NCBI GenBank assembly: GCA_020073375.1
Contig: JAIQFG010000051.1
Span: 1-36,667, forward strand
Length of the DNA stretch: 36,667 nucleotides
DNA from: Terriglobia bacterium
GTDB taxonomy: Bacteria; Acidobacteriota; Terriglobia; Acidiferrales; UBA7541
Reading direction: 5' to 3'
Under the pieces are notes generated by a model. The model had not been told where the DNA came from and made no database searches. It saw only the letters and a program-made list of their open reading frames with translations. The position numbers and the translations under genes were made by a program. How positions within the stretch are numbered: the first letter of the stretch is position 1; each line of letters begins with the position of its first letter. This document shows, piece by piece, positions 33,810 through 36,667 of this stretch.

Positions 33810-33844
33810 GTAGGGGCATCCGCCGTGGCGGACCGTGCCCCTAC
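33810..33844. repeat. GTAGGGGCA...TGCCCCTAC palindrome
   Basis: GTAGGGGCA (33810-33818) pairs with TGCCCCTAC (33836-33844); inside, CCGCC pairs with GGCGG. It lies in the 75-bp gap between the cysteine desulfurase and mnmA. Confidence 0.85.
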
Positions 33845-33855
33845 GATGCACCTTG

Positions 33856-34983
33856 ATGCCAATGAACACGAATACCAATCCCGGGCCGATGACCGCGGTC
33901 GCCATGAGCGGCGGCGTGGATAGCTCCACGGTCGCCGCAATTCTGGTCGAGCAGGGCTCTGCCGTCGTCGGCCTGACCATGCAGCTGTGGAACCAGCGCC
34001 GATTGCCGGAGCTGGACCGCAGCGGCTCGCACGGCCAGCGCTGCTGCTCGCTCGATGACGTGTATGACGCCAAGCGCGTGGCGCAGCACCTGGGCATGCC
34101 CCACTACGTGGTGAATTACGAGCAGCGCTTCGAGGACACCGTGGTGCGGCCGTTCGTCCAGGAATACCTCGCGGGACGCACGCCGATTCCCTGCACCCAG
34201 TGCAACAATCACGTAAAGTTCGATCCCTTGCTGGCGACTTCGCGTCAAATCGGCGCCGAGCGCCTGGCCACGGGCCACTATGCGCGCATTCGCCGCAATG
34301 CTGCCACGGACCGCTACGAACTCCTGCGCGCTGTGGACGCCGCGAAGGACCAGACTTATTTTCTCTTCGGCCTCACGCAGGAGCAGATGTCGCGCACCGA
34401 TTTTCCTCTCGGTGAACTGGACAAGGCCGCCGTGCGCGAAATCGCGCGCCGCGCCGCGCTGCCCGTCGCGGAAAAGCCCGAAAGCCAGGAGATCTGCTTC
34501 GTCCCGTCGGGAAATTATGTGAAATTTATCGACGCCTACCTCGGCGAGCGCGGCGAATCGCTGCCCGAACAGGAAGGCGAACTGGTCACCACTTCGGGAG
34601 AAGTGATCGGCCGCCACCGCGGCGTGCACCACTATACGCTGGGCCAGCGCAAGGGCCTCGGCGTCGCCGCCGGCCGGCCTTTGTATGTCGTGGAATTGGA
34701 CCGCGCCGCGAACCGCGTCATTGTCGGCGACGACGCCGACCTGCGCTCCGACACCTGCATTGTGCAGAACATCAATTGGATTTCGATGGCAAAATTGGAA
34801 ACCCCGGTGCGCGCCGCCGTAAAAATCCGCCACCGCCACGATCCCGCCACCGCCACGATCGAACCGCTCAGCGACACCAGCGCGCGCGTCAGGTTCGATC
34901 AGCCGCAGCGCGCCATCACTCCAGGCCAAGGCGCCGTGTTTTACGGCGGAGACGTGGTCCTGGGCGGCGGCTGGATCCGATAG
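33856..34983 (+). CDS. mnmA: tRNA-uridine 2-sulfurtransferase
   Basis: MnmA puts sulfur on C2 of uridine 34 in tRNAs for Lys, Glu and Gln. The 375-aa product has the PP-loop [14 protein letters not shown] (about residues 15-28), [28 protein letters not shown], the catalytic Cys116 in [35 protein letters not shown], the second Cys214 in [17 protein letters not shown], and the C-terminal barrel ([39 protein letters not shown]). The start is chosen at ATG 33856; ATG 33862 is equally possible and no ribosome site is clear. A longer frame would begin inside the repeat. It is paired with the desulfurase upstream. Confidence 0.96.
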   Translation: MPMNTNTNPGPMTAVAMSGGVDSSTVAAILVEQGSAVVGLTMQLWNQRRLPELDRSGSHGQRCCSLDDVYDAKRVAQHLGMPHYVVNYEQRFEDTVVRPFVQEYLAGRTPIPCTQCNNHVKFDPLLATSRQIGAERLATGHYARIRRNAATDRYELLRAVDAAKDQTYFLFGLTQEQMSRTDFPLGELDKAAVREIARRAALPVAEKPESQEICFVPSGNYVKFIDAYLGERGESLPEQEGELVTTSGEVIGRHRGVHHYTLGQRKGLGVAAGRPLYVVELDRAANRVIVGDDADLRSDTCIVQNINWISMAKLETPVRAAVKIRHRHDPATATIEPLSDTSARVRFDQPQRAITPGQGAVFYGGDVVLGGGWIR

Positions 34984-34989
34984 CCCCCG

Positions 34990-35191
34990 GTAGGACAGGC
35001 TTCAGCCTGTCGGGTTAAGTGCGAGCAAAACCGCCCCCCCGGAAATACCCCAAATAAGAGCGATAAACCAAGATTTCTATTTTCCGTTCACCGTGAACGG
35101 AAGGACGGTCTTTTTAAATTTCTTTCAGGCAGGATCACATTTGAGGATTGGGCGGCGGAGGCGAAAACCGACAGGCTGAAGCCTGTCCTAC
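34990..35191. repeat. Inverted pair of GTAGGACAGGC repeats, 24-bp perfect arms
   Basis: 34990-35013 (starting GTAGGACAGGCTTCAGCC) and 35168-35191 (ending GGCTGAAGCCTGTCCTAC) are exact inverted copies with 154 bp between. Each also folds on itself. The gap between mnmA and the tube gene (34984-35288) otherwise holds the palindrome at 35082 and no gene. Confidence 0.92.
35082..35115 (+). terminator. Palindrome and T-run, possible terminator
   Basis: TTCCGTTCAC-C-GTGAACGGAA (35082-35102) is a perfect palindrome, followed after 8 bp by TTTTT. It may end the mnmA transcript, or be an operator; the distance to the T-run is longer than usual. Confidence 0.45.
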
Positions 35192-35261
35192 TAAAACCAA
35201 TTTTTGACGATTGCGTAACGGAATGGATTTTCTTTGTTTGCGTGAAAAAAATCGAGCCTAA

Positions 35262-35300
35262 ATAAACATTCCTTCATCCTGCTGTTCGGCAACCCGGAAA
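35262..35300. other. Composition break and probable join point
   Basis: By hand count the 60 bases 35221-35280 have 20 G+C, while 36421-36480 have 51. The change falls where the tube-protein homology starts (about 35289), with no start codon or ribosome site before it. It may be a recombination point or an assembly or binning join. Confidence 0.7.
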
Positions 35301-35729
35301 GATCCGCTACCGGTCTTCTGCTTCCTGGTGCGCTTCACCAACCTGCCCGGAAACGTCGAGGGCTTCTTCAAGAGCGTGAGCGGGCTCAAGTTCGAGACCG
35401 AGGTGGTCCCGGTGAGCGCGGGCGGCGCCAACGACACGACGTTCCAGCTGCCGGGTGCGACCAAGTGGGGCAACCTGGTGTTCAAGCAGGGGTTCACGAG
35501 CTCGTCCGCGCTGATGACCTGGCGGCAGAAGTGGCTCAAGGGCGAGATGAACCGCACCGGCGGGACCATCATCCAGCTCGACACCGCGCTGAAGCCCGCC
35601 GCGCAATGGGACTTCGTCCGGGGCTGGCCGTGCAAGTGGGAGATCGGCGAGTTCGACGCGAGCAAGAGCGAGCTCGCGATCGAGACCCTGGAGATCGCGC
35701 ACGAGGGCCTGACGTTCTCGGCCGCGTGA
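35289..35729 (+). CDS. Tail tube protein of a contractile injection system/phage tail (5' truncated)
   Basis: The frame reads ATRKDPLPVFCFLVRFTNLP, then EGFFKSVSGLKFETEVVPVS, GGANDTTFQLPGATKWGNLV, FKQGFTSSSALMTWRQKW and ends EIAHEGLTFSAA. This is the gp19-like tail tube family (PF06841/TIGR02241), which forms the inner tube of phage tails and of extracellular contractile injection systems; 146 residues is full size apart from the first one or two. The in-frame stop at 35259-35261 and the lack of ATG/GTG/TTG before ATRKDP mean the native start is lost. GTG 35328 would remove the first beta strand. Codon use (GAG, CTC, AAG, GCG) differs sharply from the genes to the left. Confidence 0.85.
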   Translation, partial: ATRKDPLPVFCFLVRFTNLPGNVEGFFKSVSGLKFETEVVPVSAGGANDTTFQLPGATKWGNLVFKQGFTSSSALMTWRQKWLKGEMNRTGGTIIQLDTALKPAAQWDFVRGWPCKWEIGEFDASKSELAIETLEIAHEGLTFSAA

Positions 35730-35796
35730 CCGCGGACTGACCGCGACGAACCCACCGGACACCGAGCGCACACCAGGCGTTAGCAAGGGACCACGA

Positions 35797-36667
35797 ATGG
35801 CGAACGAAACCGAACCACGCGCACTCAGTGCGGCGCTCGCGGCGCCGGCGTTCGTCACGCGCGGCCACGGGGCCGTGATGCACGCGGCGGATCGCCACGT
35901 CGAGCGCTGGGCGCCGGAGGCGACCGCAAAGCGCGTGCGATCGATGCATGCGCTCGGGTTCGTCGATCGCCTCGTCGCGCCATGGATCGAGACCGCGCAG
36001 CGCTCCGCGTCGCTGCGGCTGTTCCAGCAGTACGCGAGCAGCGGTCCGGCCGAGCGGCCGGCCGGCTCGGTGTCGTGGGTGTTCCCGCGGCCGTGGTACC
36101 AGGACGAGCTCGACTGGATGGCGGCAGCTCGCCAGTCCGGCACCGAGACCGAGGCAATGACCGGGGAGGCGCGCCGCGCCCAGCCCAGCCTCCTGACCAC
36201 CCGCGGAACGTACGTCGCGCCGGCCCGGGCCGCGGTCGCCGTCGCCGCGCCGTCGGCCATGCCGGCCGCGCTGTACGAGTACGTCGCGCCGTCGCTGTCG
36301 ATCGCCGCGCGCCGCCCGGCGCCGATCTCCGGGATCGGGTTCGGCGGCGACACGCTGTCGCGCGTCGAGGCGTACTCGCCGCTGATCCCGCTCGCCGCGG
36401 TCCAGGCCGCCGCGCTGATGACGCGCACCGTGGCCCCGCTCGCCGCGCCGCGTGGACCGGCCGCGGCGATGACGCCGGCCCTGCGCACGGTGCTGACCTC
36501 GATCCTCGCGCGCGCGGCCGCCGCCGACCGGCGCCCCGCCGAGCTGCCGCCGACGCGGATCTCGACGCTCGCGCCCGAACTGGTGACCCCGCCGGCGCCC
36601 CGGCCCGAGGATGCGGCGCCGGTCGCGACCGCGGCCGCCGCCGGAGAGCCGGGCGCGGCGGTGGACT
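35797..36667 (+). CDS. Unknown protein downstream of the tube gene (runs off the window)
   Basis: ATG 35797 follows AAGGGA and opens a 290-codon frame with no stop before the window end. The first ~110 residues look folded: FVTRGHGAVMHAADRHVERW, MHALGFVDRLVAPWIETAQR, and an aromatic patch SVSWVFPRPWYQDELDWMAA. The rest is rich in Ala, Pro and Arg with a few ordered stretches (ALYEYVAPSLSIAARRPAPI, ISGIGFGGDTLSRVEAYSPL). I do not recognise the family. It is 67 bp after the tube gene on the same strand, so it is probably part of the same injection-system operon, perhaps a structural or assembly protein. The base composition is very high in G+C, as in the tube gene. Confidence 0.75.
   Translation, partial: MANETEPRALSAALAAPAFVTRGHGAVMHAADRHVERWAPEATAKRVRSMHALGFVDRLVAPWIETAQRSASLRLFQQYASSGPAERPAGSVSWVFPRPWYQDELDWMAAARQSGTETEAMTGEARRAQPSLLTTRGTYVAPARAAVAVAAPSAMPAALYEYVAPSLSIAARRPAPISGIGFGGDTLSRVEAYSPLIPLAAVQAAALMTRTVAPLAAPRGPAAAMTPALRTVLTSILARAAAADRRPAELPPTRISTLAPELVTPPAPRPEDAAPVATAAAAGEPGAAVD

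Noticed and set aside
35307..36488. 393-codon minus-strand frame in the G+C-rich end
   Set aside because: Covers the tube gene on the other strand; open only because stop codons are rare at this base composition.

Overview
The window looks like a chromosomal stretch of an Acidobacteriota genome (Terriglobia-like). The evidence is two tandem 'VWFA-related Acidobacterial domain' proteins, large Ig-like/repeat lipoproteins of a type common in that phylum, a complete Gram-negative KDO (LPS inner core) gene set, and a dispersed family of GTAG...CTAC palindromes between genes. No rRNA, tRNA or CRISPR array was recognised. The last 1.4 kb has a very different base composition and codon use and may not belong to the same replicon.

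Layout. 1-590: 3' end of an IS481-like element that has cut an SRPBCC/AHSA1 gene. 591-1087: the remaining 5' piece of that gene behind its ArsR-type repressor, with a clear promoter/operator. 1231-2894: periplasmic cyclophilin, c-type cytochrome and an unlisted 30-aa membrane peptide. 3102-6621 (minus): secreted protein of unknown function followed by a GAF-domain/alpha-glucan phosphorylase fusion. 6953-9806: HI0933-type flavoprotein and HtrA protease. 9948-14777: small anchored protein, NHL beta-propeller, single-domain EamA transporter and DUF4382 lipoprotein. 15067-19609 (minus): kdsC, kdsD, kdsA, pyrG. 19825-26923 (plus): PQQ-type dehydrogenase and two paralogous four-repeat lipoproteins. 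26960-27709 (minus): kdsB. 28048-30043: VWFA pair. 30146-32214 (minus): deoB and a receiver-PilZ protein. 32608-34983: cysteine desulfurase and mnmA. 35289-36667: tail-tube protein of a contractile injection system with its start missing, then a 290-codon open frame that runs off the window.

How the genes work together. kdsD, kdsA, kdsC and kdsB cover the whole route from ribulose-5-phosphate to CMP-KDO, and pyrG supplies the CTP used by KdsB. The set is split by a 7-kb block of opposite-strand secreted proteins. The cysteine desulfurase and MnmA form a sulfur-relay pair for 2-thiouridine at tRNA position 34. Many products are exported: cyclophilin, cytochrome, HtrA, PQQ enzyme, lipoproteins and VWFA proteins.

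Most notable for follow-up: (i) the composition break at about 35.27-35.30 kb, exactly where the tube gene loses its start codon; (ii) the GAF-phosphorylase fusion; (iii) a receiver domain whose phospho-acceptor Asp is Gly, joined to PilZ; (iv) the intergenic palindrome family, partly arranged as inverted pairs; (v) a roughly 260-nt leader with two 33-bp tandem hairpin units before a repeat lipoprotein.
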